Positions 1 to 5,550 of a stretch of 5,550 bases of DNA are shown piece after piece. The first letter of the stretch is position 1, and each line of letters starts with the position of its first letter. The notes below the pieces were generated by a model. It was not told where the DNA came from. It saw nothing but the letters and a program-made list of their open reading frames with translations, and ran no database searches. The position numbers were made by a program, and so were the translations under genes. Source of the DNA: Chthoniobacterales bacterium (GTDB lineage: Bacteria; Verrucomicrobiota; Verrucomicrobiia; Chthoniobacterales; UBA10450); contig JACCZQ010000109.1 of the NCBI GenBank assembly GCA_013695905.1, positions 1 to 5,550 on the forward strand, given 5' to 3'.

Positions 1-36
1 GCCTCCTGGAGCGCGCGATTGGAGGGGTGGTCAGAT

Positions 37-92
37 TTCGGCGGTCATAGCCGTCGACAACGCCGGATTCGGCGGTCACAGACCGCCGCTAC
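37..92 (-). repeat. Pair of REP-like hairpins, GTAG-headed, in direct orientation
   Basis: Two related palindromes lie 14 to 70 bases past the menA stop codon. On the minus strand the better copy (92 down to 70) begins with GTAG and continues as a perfect 8-bp stem, CGGCGGTC / GACCGCCG, around a 3-base loop. The second copy (about 60 down to 39) is degenerate: GTCG replaces GTAG and the stem CGACGG / CCGCCG has one G-U pair and a 6-base loop. Both copies share TATGACCGCCGAA or TGTGACCGCCGAA and are offset by 31 bases in the same orientation. A GTAG tetranucleotide at the foot of a palindrome is the known signature of REP elements mobilised by RAYT (REP-associated tyrosine transposase) proteins; assigning these copies to that class is inference. 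They could also help end menA transcription or protect the 3' end of its mRNA, although no T-run follows. Confidence 0.6.
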
Positions 93-105
93 AGGGTGCG
101 GACTC

Positions 106-984
106 TCACCACAGGAAGGTCGGCGCCAGGACGAAAGAGATGGTGTAGAGCAGCCCGAAGACGAGGTGGGTCTGGGCTGTGCCTTCGACGCTGAGGGTCT
201 TCGCCGCACGGAGGAGGAGCGGCAGCGCTAAAAGTGTGCCCAGGCTCCAGACCGGCAGGAAGCCGCTGAGCACCCCCAGCAGGACGAAGGCGAGCGGGCC
301 GAACAGGAGGAACAGCTGGAGCCGCTTTCCGCTCTCAGGCGACAGGGTGGTCGCGAGAGTCCGGACGCGCGCGGCGCGGTCGTCGGAGGCGTCGCGCAGG
401 TTGTTCGCGTGCAGAATGGCGTCGACGAGGAGGCAGATGGGAATGGAGATGAAGGCGACGAGCAGCCACTGCCGTGGGGTCACCTCGATCGCTTGCACGG
501 CATAAGCGCCGAGAGTAAGGCCGAAGCCGAATGCCACCACGATGAGGAGATCTCCGAGGGCGTATTTCTTGAGGAATGCTGAATAGAAAATCGCGCAGGC
601 GAGGCCGAGGATGACCAGCGGCACCACCACGCCAGGGTTAATCCTGAGCAGGAACAGACCGCAGACGGCGGCTCCGGCGAAGAGGACGAGCGCGTAGGCC
701 AGCGCCTGACCCGCGGTCATCAGGCCGCCGGTGATGACGCCGCTGCCGTGCTCCGGGCGGGTATCGACCCCCTTCACGTAGTCAAAGTAGTCGTTGATGA
801 CATTGGCGCCGAAATGCGCCAGCACGGAGCCGAGCAGCACCAGCAGGAAGGTGGTGAGGTTGAATTGGCCGCGGCCAATATCGCCATAGCCGCGGACGGC
901 CAGGGCGGTGCCGAGGAGCACCGGCACAACGCTGGCCGGTAGGGAGTAGGCGCGGGTGGCGCGCCAAAGGATTGCTGGGCTCAT
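106..984 (-). CDS. menA: 1,4-dihydroxy-2-naphthoate polyprenyltransferase (UbiA family, MenA type)
   Basis: This is a 292-residue integral membrane prenyltransferase, a usual length for the family. MenA attaches a polyprenyl chain to 1,4-dihydroxy-2-naphthoate with loss of the carboxyl group, giving demethylmenaquinone in the cytoplasmic membrane. The first aspartate-rich motif is NDYFDYVKGVD at residues 64-74 (N64, D65, D68, D74), which binds the prenyl diphosphate through Mg2+. The second is NNLRDASDD at 194-202 (D198, D202), followed by RTLA at 208-211, the form typical of MenA rather than UbiA. Eight or nine hydrophobic segments are visible, from about residue 14 to 291. The start is ATG at 984-982 with no Shine-Dalgarno sequence. 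MenA proteins commonly read GKRTLA where this one reads RVRTLA. No other men gene is in view, so a different aromatic acceptor within the UbiA family remains possible. Confidence 0.9.
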   Translation of the reverse strand: MSPAILWRATRAYSLPASVVPVLLGTALAVRGYGDIGRGQFNLTTFLLVLLGSVLAHFGANVINDYFDYVKGVDTRPEHGSGVITGGLMTAGQALAYALVLFAGAAVCGLFLLRINPGVVVPLVILGLACAIFYSAFLKKYALGDLLIVVAFGFGLTLGAYAVQAIEVTPRQWLLVAFISIPICLLVDAILHANNLRDASDDRAARVRTLATTLSPESGKRLQLFLLFGPLAFVLLGVLSGFLPVWSLGTLLALPLLLRAAKTLSVEGTAQTHLVFGLLYTISFVLAPTFLW

Positions 985-990
985 GAGTGG

Positions 991-1021
991 ATGTTACGCG
1001 ATGCGATCGCCGTCAAGACAA
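991..1021 (-). promoter_or_regulatory. Weak candidate promoter for menA
   Basis: On the minus strand TAACAT (996-991) resembles a -10 box. The upstream choices are TTGTCT (1021-1016) with a 19-base spacer or TTGACG (1016-1011) with only 14 bases, neither ideal. The -10 candidate ends 6 bases before the menA ATG, so a transcript from it would start at or next to the start codon and be essentially leaderless. That would agree with the absence of a Shine-Dalgarno sequence. The spacer contains the palindrome GCGATCGC (1003-1010). The rest of the 123-bp gap shows nothing clear. Confidence 0.25.
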
Positions 1022-1107
1022 GCGAAATCCGACCGGAGGGTGTGAACCGCGCAGCTGGAAAACGGCGGCGTTCTCGACCGCATCGTCCCACCGGACAGAG
1101 CCGACGC

Positions 1108-2598
1108 TTAAGGTCGGAACTTCGGCGGCGGAGCGAACTTGAGGACCCAGTAGCTCCGCGTCCGCTCCGGGGCTGCTCCAGGGGCAGCGGGTGCGGAAGC
1201 CGAGGAGAGCTCGGCCGGCGGCGGACCGAGGGTCACTTCGGCTTCGGCGGTGCCGGGGATTGGGGCGGTGGCGTTTTCTACCGCCGCGATGACCTGCCCT
1301 TCGGCGATGTTCGCAGCAGCTTCGTGATTTGCGGGGTCTGTCTCGTTTAGACCGCTCGCCGCGGCCACGGCGGCGGGGACATCCTGCTGCGGTGGCGGGT
1401 CGCGACGCGCGGGATTGCCGGTTTCGATGTTGCTCGTGGCAGCGATGCTCTGGTGACTCGCGGGGAGGACGGAGGGCGGACCAGCGGCAGGATCAGGTGG
1501 CGCGGTAGCATTGCGGGCGACGAGGACGCCGCCTTCCCCTTCGATTTGCCGCCGGTAATCGGCCAGCATCATCGGGCGCTGCCGGCGCTCGACGAGGCCG
1601 CGGTAGTTCTCCACGCCCACGACGATGGAGGCGGCGAGTTTCGTGCGCCACTCGCGGTTGGCGATGTTTTTCGCCTCCTGCTTTTCGCTCAGGAACCCGC
1701 CCTCGACGAGGATGGCCGGGAGGTTCGTGAGCCGCAGCACGGCGAAACGCGCCCGCTTCACACCGCGGTCGAACTCCGGCATGTGTCCAAGCATGGAGTG
1801 ATAGACCGAGGTGGAAAGGATGAGGCTGGCGGCGTCCACAGGGCTACCGGCCTGCATGTTCGCGAAGTGCGCGGACATGGCGTTATCCTGGGTGGAGGGG
1901 GCGCCACGCGGAGTGAGCGAGAAGATCTCGAAGCCGGCGGCGGTCGGGTTCGAGCTGACCGCGTTGAAGTGAATACTGACGAAAATGCTGTCGCGGGTGG
2001 CGTTGGCGATGCGGGCGCGCTCCGGAAGCGATACCTGAACGTCGCGATCGCGCGTCATGACCACGCGAAGTCCCTTCGCCTCGAGCATCGGCTTCAGCTG
2101 CAACGCGACGTCGAGGGCATAATCTTTCTCCATGCCGTAAGCGTTCGTGGCGCCCTTCTCCACGCCGCCGTGGCCGGGATCGACCACCACCGTCTTTAAC
2201 TTGCCGAGATTCCGGATCATCTGCGGGCGGAACTGCGGCTCGATCGTTTTCGCGAGATCGATGCGGGAGACGAGGAACTTGCCGTCGGAATGCGCGATGA
2301 CGGGGAAGCAGAGCCAATTCCGCACGCCATTCACCACCGCGTCGCGGCTGTCGAGCGTGACCTCCAGCTGGTGCGTGCCGTTGTCGAGGCGGATGGTTTT
2401 GCCCTCCGGCGTTACCTCCTGGTCGAAGCCGTAGAATTTCGCGATGTTGTCGACGGAGAGATAATCCCACCGCCCCACCTTGATCACCTGCCACTCGGCG
2501 GCCGTCGCCGAGTTCTGCACCAGCGCGCCAAAGAGCAGCACCAGGCACGCGCAAAGGCGGCGCGAGAGGTGTTTACGCTGGGAGATCATCAGTGACAT
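1108..2598 (-). CDS. Secreted N-acetylmuramoyl-L-alanine amidase (Amidase_3, AmiC-like)
   Basis: This zinc amidase cleaves the bond between N-acetylmuramic acid and L-alanine in peptidoglycan, typically for cell separation or wall turnover outside the cytoplasmic membrane. Counting 496 residues from ATG 2598, residues 1-34 are a signal peptide: basic RKHLSRR, a hydrophobic core, then a site near SATAA. Residues about 35-129 resemble the copper amine oxidase N-terminal-like domain found before many amidases. The Amidase_3 domain spans about 135-333, with DPGHGG (zinc H143), E157 in MEKD, SIHFNA (zinc H210), RGVK near 278 and VEGGF (catalytic E299). Residues about 364-496 are a Pro/Ala/Glu-rich tail of unknown role. 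A GTG at 2646 is also in frame but would place 16 unneeded residues before the signal peptide; ATG 2589 is equally plausible. None has a clear Shine-Dalgarno sequence. It lies upstream of menA on the same strand and is divergent from the M13 gene. Confidence 0.94.
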   Translation of the reverse strand: MSLMISQRKHLSRRLCACLVLLFGALVQNSATAAEWQVIKVGRWDYLSVDNIAKFYGFDQEVTPEGKTIRLDNGTHQLEVTLDSRDAVVNGVRNWLCFPVIAHSDGKFLVSRIDLAKTIEPQFRPQMIRNLGKLKTVVVDPGHGGVEKGATNAYGMEKDYALDVALQLKPMLEAKGLRVVMTRDRDVQVSLPERARIANATRDSIFVSIHFNAVSSNPTAAGFEIFSLTPRGAPSTQDNAMSAHFANMQAGSPVDAASLILSTSVYHSMLGHMPEFDRGVKRARFAVLRLTNLPAILVEGGFLSEKQEAKNIANREWRTKLAASIVVGVENYRGLVERRQRPMMLADYRRQIEGEGGVLVARNATAPPDPAAGPPSVLPASHQSIAATSNIETGNPARRDPPPQQDVPAAVAAASGLNETDPANHEAAANIAEGQVIAAVENATAPIPGTAEAEVTLGPPPAELSSASAPAAPGAAPERTRSYWVLKFAPPPKFRP

Positions 2599-2690
2599 AT
2601 CATGCAGGAAAAGTGCCCACGGAGCAAGAACCCGCGGCGGCAGCACATACTGGGAAACGGACCAAACATGAGGCGTGGCCCTGTTCCCCG

Positions 2691-2700
2691 GCGCATGCGC
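2691..2700. other. 10-bp perfect palindrome in the divergent intergenic region
   Basis: GCGCATGCGC is fully self-complementary and lies about 93 bp from the amidase ATG and 142 bp from the metallopeptidase ATG. It could be an operator for either gene. In DNA this rich in G and C a 10-base palindrome can also occur by chance, so the regulatory reading is only a suggestion. Confidence 0.2.
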
Positions 2701-2714
2701 GACAGCCCCAGAGA

Positions 2715-2798
2715 GCAGCGGGCGCTCCTTTTGACAACTGCGGCGCCTGGATGTTCAGCCGCATCTTGCGCGTGGCGGCACGGCAGCGGCTCCTTTTG
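2715..2798 (+). repeat. Near-perfect 16-base direct repeat in the divergent promoter region
   Basis: GCAGCGG followed by CTCCTTTTG occurs at 2783-2798 without interruption and at 2715-2733 with three extra bases before CTCCTTTTG. The CTCCTTTTG parts begin 65 bp apart, about six helical turns, on the same face of the DNA if bound by a protein. The upstream copy runs into TTGACA, a consensus -35 hexamer. On the minus strand the shared part reads CAAAAGGAG, which resembles a Shine-Dalgarno sequence, but no convincing ORF follows either copy. Use as a regulator site is inference. Confidence 0.4.
2731..2759 (+). promoter_or_regulatory. Candidate promoter -35 box for the M13 metallopeptidase gene
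   Basis: TTGACA at 2731-2736 matches the sigma-70-type -35 consensus exactly. At the expected spacing of 15 to 18 bases the -10 position is poor (TGTTCA to TTCAGC), so the promoter is weak, depends on an activator, or is a chance match. If used, it gives a leader of about 80 bases before ATG 2843. A second weak option nearer the gene is TTGGAC (2808-2813) with TTTCTT (2832-2837), 18 bases apart. Confidence 0.3.
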
Positions 2799-2842
2799 GG
2801 GCGCTGATTGGACAAGCCGGAGCTTCCGACGTTTCTTGTGCA

Positions 2843-5002
2843 ATGATGAAGCTCCCCTCGCTCCTGCTCGCCTTCGTCCTGCCGGCAGGCACTCTCCTCG
2901 CGCAATCGGAACCGCCGACACAGAAGCCCCTCAGCGGAGCTACTCCGGCGCCCAACGCTCCCGGTTCAGCCACGGTCCCGCCGATTCTCACCCCTGCGGC
3001 GAAGGGGCGTGATACTGCCAAAGCCGCCCCAAAAAAGGACACGCCGCCGCTCGACCCGAAGAATATGGACCCGTCGGTGAAGCCGGCGGAGGATTTCTAC
3101 CAGTTTGCGAATGGCGGCTGGCTCAAGCGCAACCCGGTCCCGCCCGAATTCAGCCGCTGGAGTAGCTTCAATGAGCTGGCGGAGAAGAATAACACCGCGC
3201 TGAAGGAGATCGCGGAACGGGCCGCCGCCGAAGGCGCGAAACAGGGCGCGGGCCCGGAGACGCAGATGGTGGGGAATTACTATGCCAGCGGCATGGACGA
3301 GAGGGCGATCGACGCCGCGCGCGCCAAACCGTTTGAGGGTGAATTCCAGAAGATCGAGGCGATCAAGGACCGCGCCGATGTCTTGAAGGCGGTGGCGCAC
3401 CTGCACACGCTCGGCGTGAACGCATTCTTCTACTTCACCGCCGGCCAGGACGAGAAGAACAGCGAGATGATGATCGCGCTCGCGTATCAGGGTGGGCTCG
3501 GGTTGCCGGACCGCGATTACTATACGAAGACCGACGACGCTTCGAAGAAGCTGCGCGGAGAATACGTGGAGCACGTGGCGAAGATGTTCACCTTGCTCGG
3601 CGCTCCTGCCGCGGCCGCGAAGGAAAACGCGCAGAAGGTGCTCGCGTTGGAAACCTCGCTCGCGGAACCCGCCCGCACCCGGGTGGAGCTGCGCGATCCC
3701 CAGAAGAACTACAATAAGATGACCCAGGCGCAGCTGCAGGAGCTGACGCCGAATTGGAGCTGGGCTGATTACTTCCGCGAGATCAACCTCGCGGACGCCG
3801 GCGACATCAATGTCGGCCAGCCCGATTTCTTCCGCGCCGCCGACAAAGTCTTCCATGACATTTCGGTGGAAGATTGGAAGACTTACCTGCGCTGGCAGCT
3901 CATCCACGCCGCCGCCGGGGAGCTCTCGGCAGAGTTCGTCAACGAGAACTTCCGCTTCTTCGAGAAGACGCTCCGCGGCTCCGAAAAAATCAGGCCACGC
4001 TGGAAGCGGGTGGTCGCCTCCACTGATTCCTCGTTAGGCGAAGCACTCGGCAAGCTCTACGTCGAGGAGCATTTCCCGGCGGAAGCAAAGGAGCGCGCGC
4101 TCGAGATGGTGGAGAACCTGCGCGAAGCGATGGCCGATCGCATCAAGACGCTCGAGTGGATGGACGAGCCGACGAAACAGGAAGCGCTGAAGAAGCTCGC
4201 CGCCTTCCGGGTGAAGATTGGCTACCCGGACAAGTGGCGCGATTACTCGGGGCTGAAAATCGATCGCGGCCCATACGTGCTGAACGCCGCCCGCGCCGCT
4301 GAGTTCGAGCAGCGCCGCACGCTGCAGAAAATCGGCCAGCCCGTCGATCCGGACGAGTGGTACATGTCCCCGCCGACAGTGAACGCCTACTACAATCCCA
4401 CGATGAACGAGATCGTGTTCCCGGCCGGCATTCTCCAGCCGCCGTTCTTCGATGCGAACGCCGACGACGCCATGAACTACGGTGGCATTGGTGCGGTCAT
4501 CGGGCACGAGCTCACGCACGGCTTCGATGACCAGGGCCGCCAATACGACGCCGAGGGCAACCTGCGCGATTGGTGGACGAAGGAATCCTCCGACGCCTAC
4601 AACGAGCGGGCAAAGAAGATCGTGGCGCAGTACGCCGCCTACGAGCCGCTGCCGGGCCTGCACATTAACGGCGAGCTGACACAGGGCGAAAACATTGCCG
4701 ACATCGGCGGGCTGAAGCTCGCCTATATGGCGCTCCAGAAGGCACTCTCGAAAAATCCGCAGCCGGAGAAAATCGACGGTTTCACGCAGGATCAGCGGTT
4801 CTTCCTTGGCTGGGCGCAGATCTGGCGCATGAACATGCGCGAGCAGGAGCAGAAACTGCGGCTCAACACCGACCCGCATTCGCCTGGCCGCTACCGCACC
4901 ATCGGACCGATCTCGAACTTCGAGGAATTCGCCAAGGCCTTCGATATTCCTGCTGATTCGAAGATGACGCGCCCGCCCGAAGACCGCGTTAACATCTGGT
5001 AA
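2843..5002 (+). CDS. Secreted M13 family zinc metallopeptidase (neprilysin/PepO-like)
   Basis: This 719-residue protein is a full-length member of peptidase family M13, zinc endopeptidases that cut oligopeptides of limited size. Residues 1-20 are a signal peptide, with cleavage likely after LLA-20, so it is exported. Residues about 21-75 are a Pro/Ala/Lys-rich linker. The M13 N-terminal helical domain starts near DPSVKPAEDFYQFANGGW (76-93) and runs to about 450. The catalytic domain follows: NAYYNPTMNEIVFPAGILQ (514-532, substrate-binding N514 and A515), HELTH (zinc H555 and H559, catalytic E556), GFDDQGR, and GENIADIGG (zinc E616, D620). DPHSPGRYR supplies H679 and R685, matching neprilysin H711 and R717. 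The family-typical RVNIW ending is complete, but the cysteines of eukaryotic members are absent. Two ATGs (2843, 2846) start it, with no close Shine-Dalgarno sequence. It is divergent from the amidase gene. The physiological substrate cannot be told. Confidence 0.97.
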   Translation: MMKLPSLLLAFVLPAGTLLAQSEPPTQKPLSGATPAPNAPGSATVPPILTPAAKGRDTAKAAPKKDTPPLDPKNMDPSVKPAEDFYQFANGGWLKRNPVPPEFSRWSSFNELAEKNNTALKEIAERAAAEGAKQGAGPETQMVGNYYASGMDERAIDAARAKPFEGEFQKIEAIKDRADVLKAVAHLHTLGVNAFFYFTAGQDEKNSEMMIALAYQGGLGLPDRDYYTKTDDASKKLRGEYVEHVAKMFTLLGAPAAAAKENAQKVLALETSLAEPARTRVELRDPQKNYNKMTQAQLQELTPNWSWADYFREINLADAGDINVGQPDFFRAADKVFHDISVEDWKTYLRWQLIHAAAGELSAEFVNENFRFFEKTLRGSEKIRPRWKRVVASTDSSLGEALGKLYVEEHFPAEAKERALEMVENLREAMADRIKTLEWMDEPTKQEALKKLAAFRVKIGYPDKWRDYSGLKIDRGPYVLNAARAAEFEQRRTLQKIGQPVDPDEWYMSPPTVNAYYNPTMNEIVFPAGILQPPFFDANADDAMNYGGIGAVIGHELTHGFDDQGRQYDAEGNLRDWWTKESSDAYNERAKKIVAQYAAYEPLPGLHINGELTQGENIADIGGLKLAYMALQKALSKNPQPEKIDGFTQDQRFFLGWAQIWRMNMREQEQKLRLNTDPHSPGRYRTIGPISNFEEFAKAFDIPADSKMTRPPEDRVNIW

Positions 5003-5135
5003 ACACCGGCCGCCAGTCAGGTTTCAAACATCCGCCCTTCAGCAGTGCTGTAGCCTCTGCCGTCGCGTCTGCTCCCGGCGTCGCCTTGAGCTTGGCGGCC
5101 GCCTTGCCTGGTGCTTTGGATTCTGGAGCGTTCAT
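4989..5135 (-). CDS. Possible small protein, 48 residues, unknown function
   Basis: An ATG at 5135-5133 opens 48 codons ending in TAA at 4991-4989. I do not recognise the product. The first 35 residues are rich in Ala, Lys and Pro (MNAPESKAPGKAAAK at the start) and look soluble and probably disordered; the last part has Cys36, Trp41 and a terminal Cys48. In favour: it starts 27 bases after the stop of the TPR gene on the same strand, and its ATG follows a purine run, GGAAAGCGGAAAGGA, with a Shine-Dalgarno-like GGAAAG about 9 bases upstream, unlike the other genes here. Against: it is short, its codon use is only moderately GC-rich at third positions, and it overlaps the last 14 bases of the M13 gene tail to tail. 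The C-terminal part could be read-on past the end of a decayed or frameshifted gene. Confidence 0.35.
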   Translation of the reverse strand: MNAPESKAPGKAAAKLKATPGADATAEATALLKGGCLKPDWRPVFTRC

Positions 5136-5162
5136 TCCTTTCCGCTTTCCGAAATAGGTCCC

Positions 5163-5498
5163 CTACTCTTTCACAATCTTACCGCCCCACCCCAGAATTT
5201 TGGCCTTCACTCCGGCGGCTTCTGCTTCCTGGATGTCGCCGTTGCGATTGTAGAATAACGACAGGCTGGTCCAGCCGATCTGGTCGTTCGGTCGCAGCTC
5301 GGTCGCGCGTTTGCCGGCGGCGATGGCTTCCGGGAAACGGCCTGTCTTCATTAACGCCATGCCGAGGGCATGCCAGCCATCGAAGAACTGCGGGTCCAGC
5401 TCCACGCAGCGGCGGTATTTCTCCACCGCGCTCTCCAGCTCACCGATGGCGAGGTCGCCGTTGGCGTCGTCGAAGATCGCCTCGAGCTGCTCGTCCAT
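5163..5498 (-). CDS. Small tetratricopeptide repeat (TPR) protein
   Basis: This 111-residue protein consists almost entirely of three TPR units, 34-residue helix-turn-helix repeats that form protein-binding surfaces. Repeat 1 is about residues 5-38 (G19, A24, Y28, P36). Repeat 2, 39-72, is the best match, with W42, L45, G46, A58, A65 and P70 at consensus positions. Repeat 3, 73-106, has W76, L79, Y83, G87, A92 and A99. The C-terminus (ILGWGGKIVKE) caps the array. There is no signal peptide or membrane segment, so it is probably cytoplasmic and an adaptor; the partner is unknown. ATG 5498 is the natural start because the protein begins just before the first helix, though the frame stays open to the window edge. 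No Shine-Dalgarno sequence is visible. It converges on the M13 gene and may be co-transcribed with the small ORF downstream. Confidence 0.87.
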   Translation of the reverse strand: MDEQLEAIFDDANGDLAIGELESAVEKYRRCVELDPQFFDGWHALGMALMKTGRFPEAIAAGKRATELRPNDQIGWTSLSLFYNRNGDIQEAEAAGVKAKILGWGGKIVKE

Positions 5499-5515
5499 GA
5501 CGGGGGTGCTTCTGG

Positions 5516-5521
5516 ATTCTA
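5516..5521 (-). promoter_or_regulatory. -10-like box upstream of the TPR gene
   Basis: TAGAAT on the minus strand (5521-5516) differs from TATAAT at one position and ends 17 bases before the TPR start codon, which would give a leader of about 10 bases. No -35 match is seen at 17 or 18 bases upstream, where the sequence is GC-rich (CGCAGG). It is a candidate only. If correct, it supports ATG 5498 as the true start. Confidence 0.35.
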
Positions 5522-5550
5522 GCCGATCGGCGGCTCGGCCTGCGCGAGCG

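Noticed and set aside
1003..1010. GCGATCGC palindrome as a cyanobacterial HIP1 element
   Set aside because: HIP1 is the longer GGCGATCGCC and abundant in cyanobacterial genomes. Here the flanking bases do not match in full and only one such site stands out.
1101..1117. Inverted repeat CCGAC / GTCGG across the amidase stop codon as a terminator
   Set aside because: The stem is only 5 bp with a 7-base loop and is not followed by a T-run; the sequence overlaps coding DNA.
1453..2199. Long plus-strand open frame inside the amidase gene
   Set aside because: It lies wholly antisense to a strongly supported enzyme with all catalytic residues. Its predicted protein has no recognisable domain, and long antisense frames are common in GC-rich genes.
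2755..2798. Tiny minus-strand reading frame (GTG, 8 codons) behind an AAAAGGAG motif, as a possible leader peptide for the amidase
   Set aside because: It ends more than 150 bp before the amidase start, has no attenuator-like hairpins or regulatory codons, and the motif itself belongs to a direct repeat with another explanation.
2966..3907. Long minus-strand open frame inside the M13 gene, and a similar one at 4034-4879
   Set aside because: Both are antisense shadows of the M13 reading frame and have the Arg/Leu/Val-rich composition typical of such shadows.
5082..5103. CGCC / GGCG stem and palindrome GGCGGCCGCC between the converging M13 and TPR genes as a bidirectional terminator
   Set aside because: There is no T-run on either side and the stems are short. 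Short GC palindromes are expected in such GC-rich sequence, and this stretch may be coding in the small ORF.

Overview
The window is GC-rich, densely coding bacterial DNA with four confidently identified chromosomal genes and one possible small gene. It looks like an ordinary chromosome segment: I see no insertion sequence, phage gene, CRISPR array, tRNA or rRNA. The mix of a menaquinone-type prenyltransferase, a secreted peptidoglycan amidase with a copper-amine-oxidase-like N-terminal region and a long disordered tail, and a secreted M13 metallopeptidase indicates a diderm with a peptidoglycan wall and menaquinone respiration. The general style (high GC, start codons mostly without Shine-Dalgarno sequences, GTAG-headed REP-like hairpins) makes me lean to a soil Verrucomicrobiota or a similar lineage. 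That placement is inference only; nothing in the window is diagnostic.

Layout, left to right. 1-105 is non-coding and holds two REP-like hairpins just past the end of menA. 106-984 (minus) is menA. 985-1107 is a short gap with a weak promoter candidate for menA. 1108-2598 (minus) is an N-acetylmuramoyl-L-alanine amidase. 2599-2842 is a divergent intergenic region of about 240 bp serving the amidase (leftward) and the metallopeptidase (rightward); it carries a TTGACA box, a near-perfect direct repeat and a 10-bp palindrome. 2843-5002 (plus) is an M13 metallopeptidase. 5003-5162 lies between converging genes and encloses most of a possible 48-codon minus-strand ORF (4989-5135). 5163-5498 (minus) is a small three-repeat TPR protein with a TAGAAT -10-like box upstream.

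The genes do not form one obvious pathway. The amidase and the M13 peptidase are divergently transcribed envelope enzymes that could share control through the region between them. menA lies downstream of the amidase on the same strand but 123 bp away, so it may have its own promoter. The TPR gene and the small ORF may form a two-gene unit converging on the M13 gene. I did not find a convincing new multi-gene system. The items most worth a second look are the REP-like pair, the small ORF and the repeat-bearing divergent promoter region.
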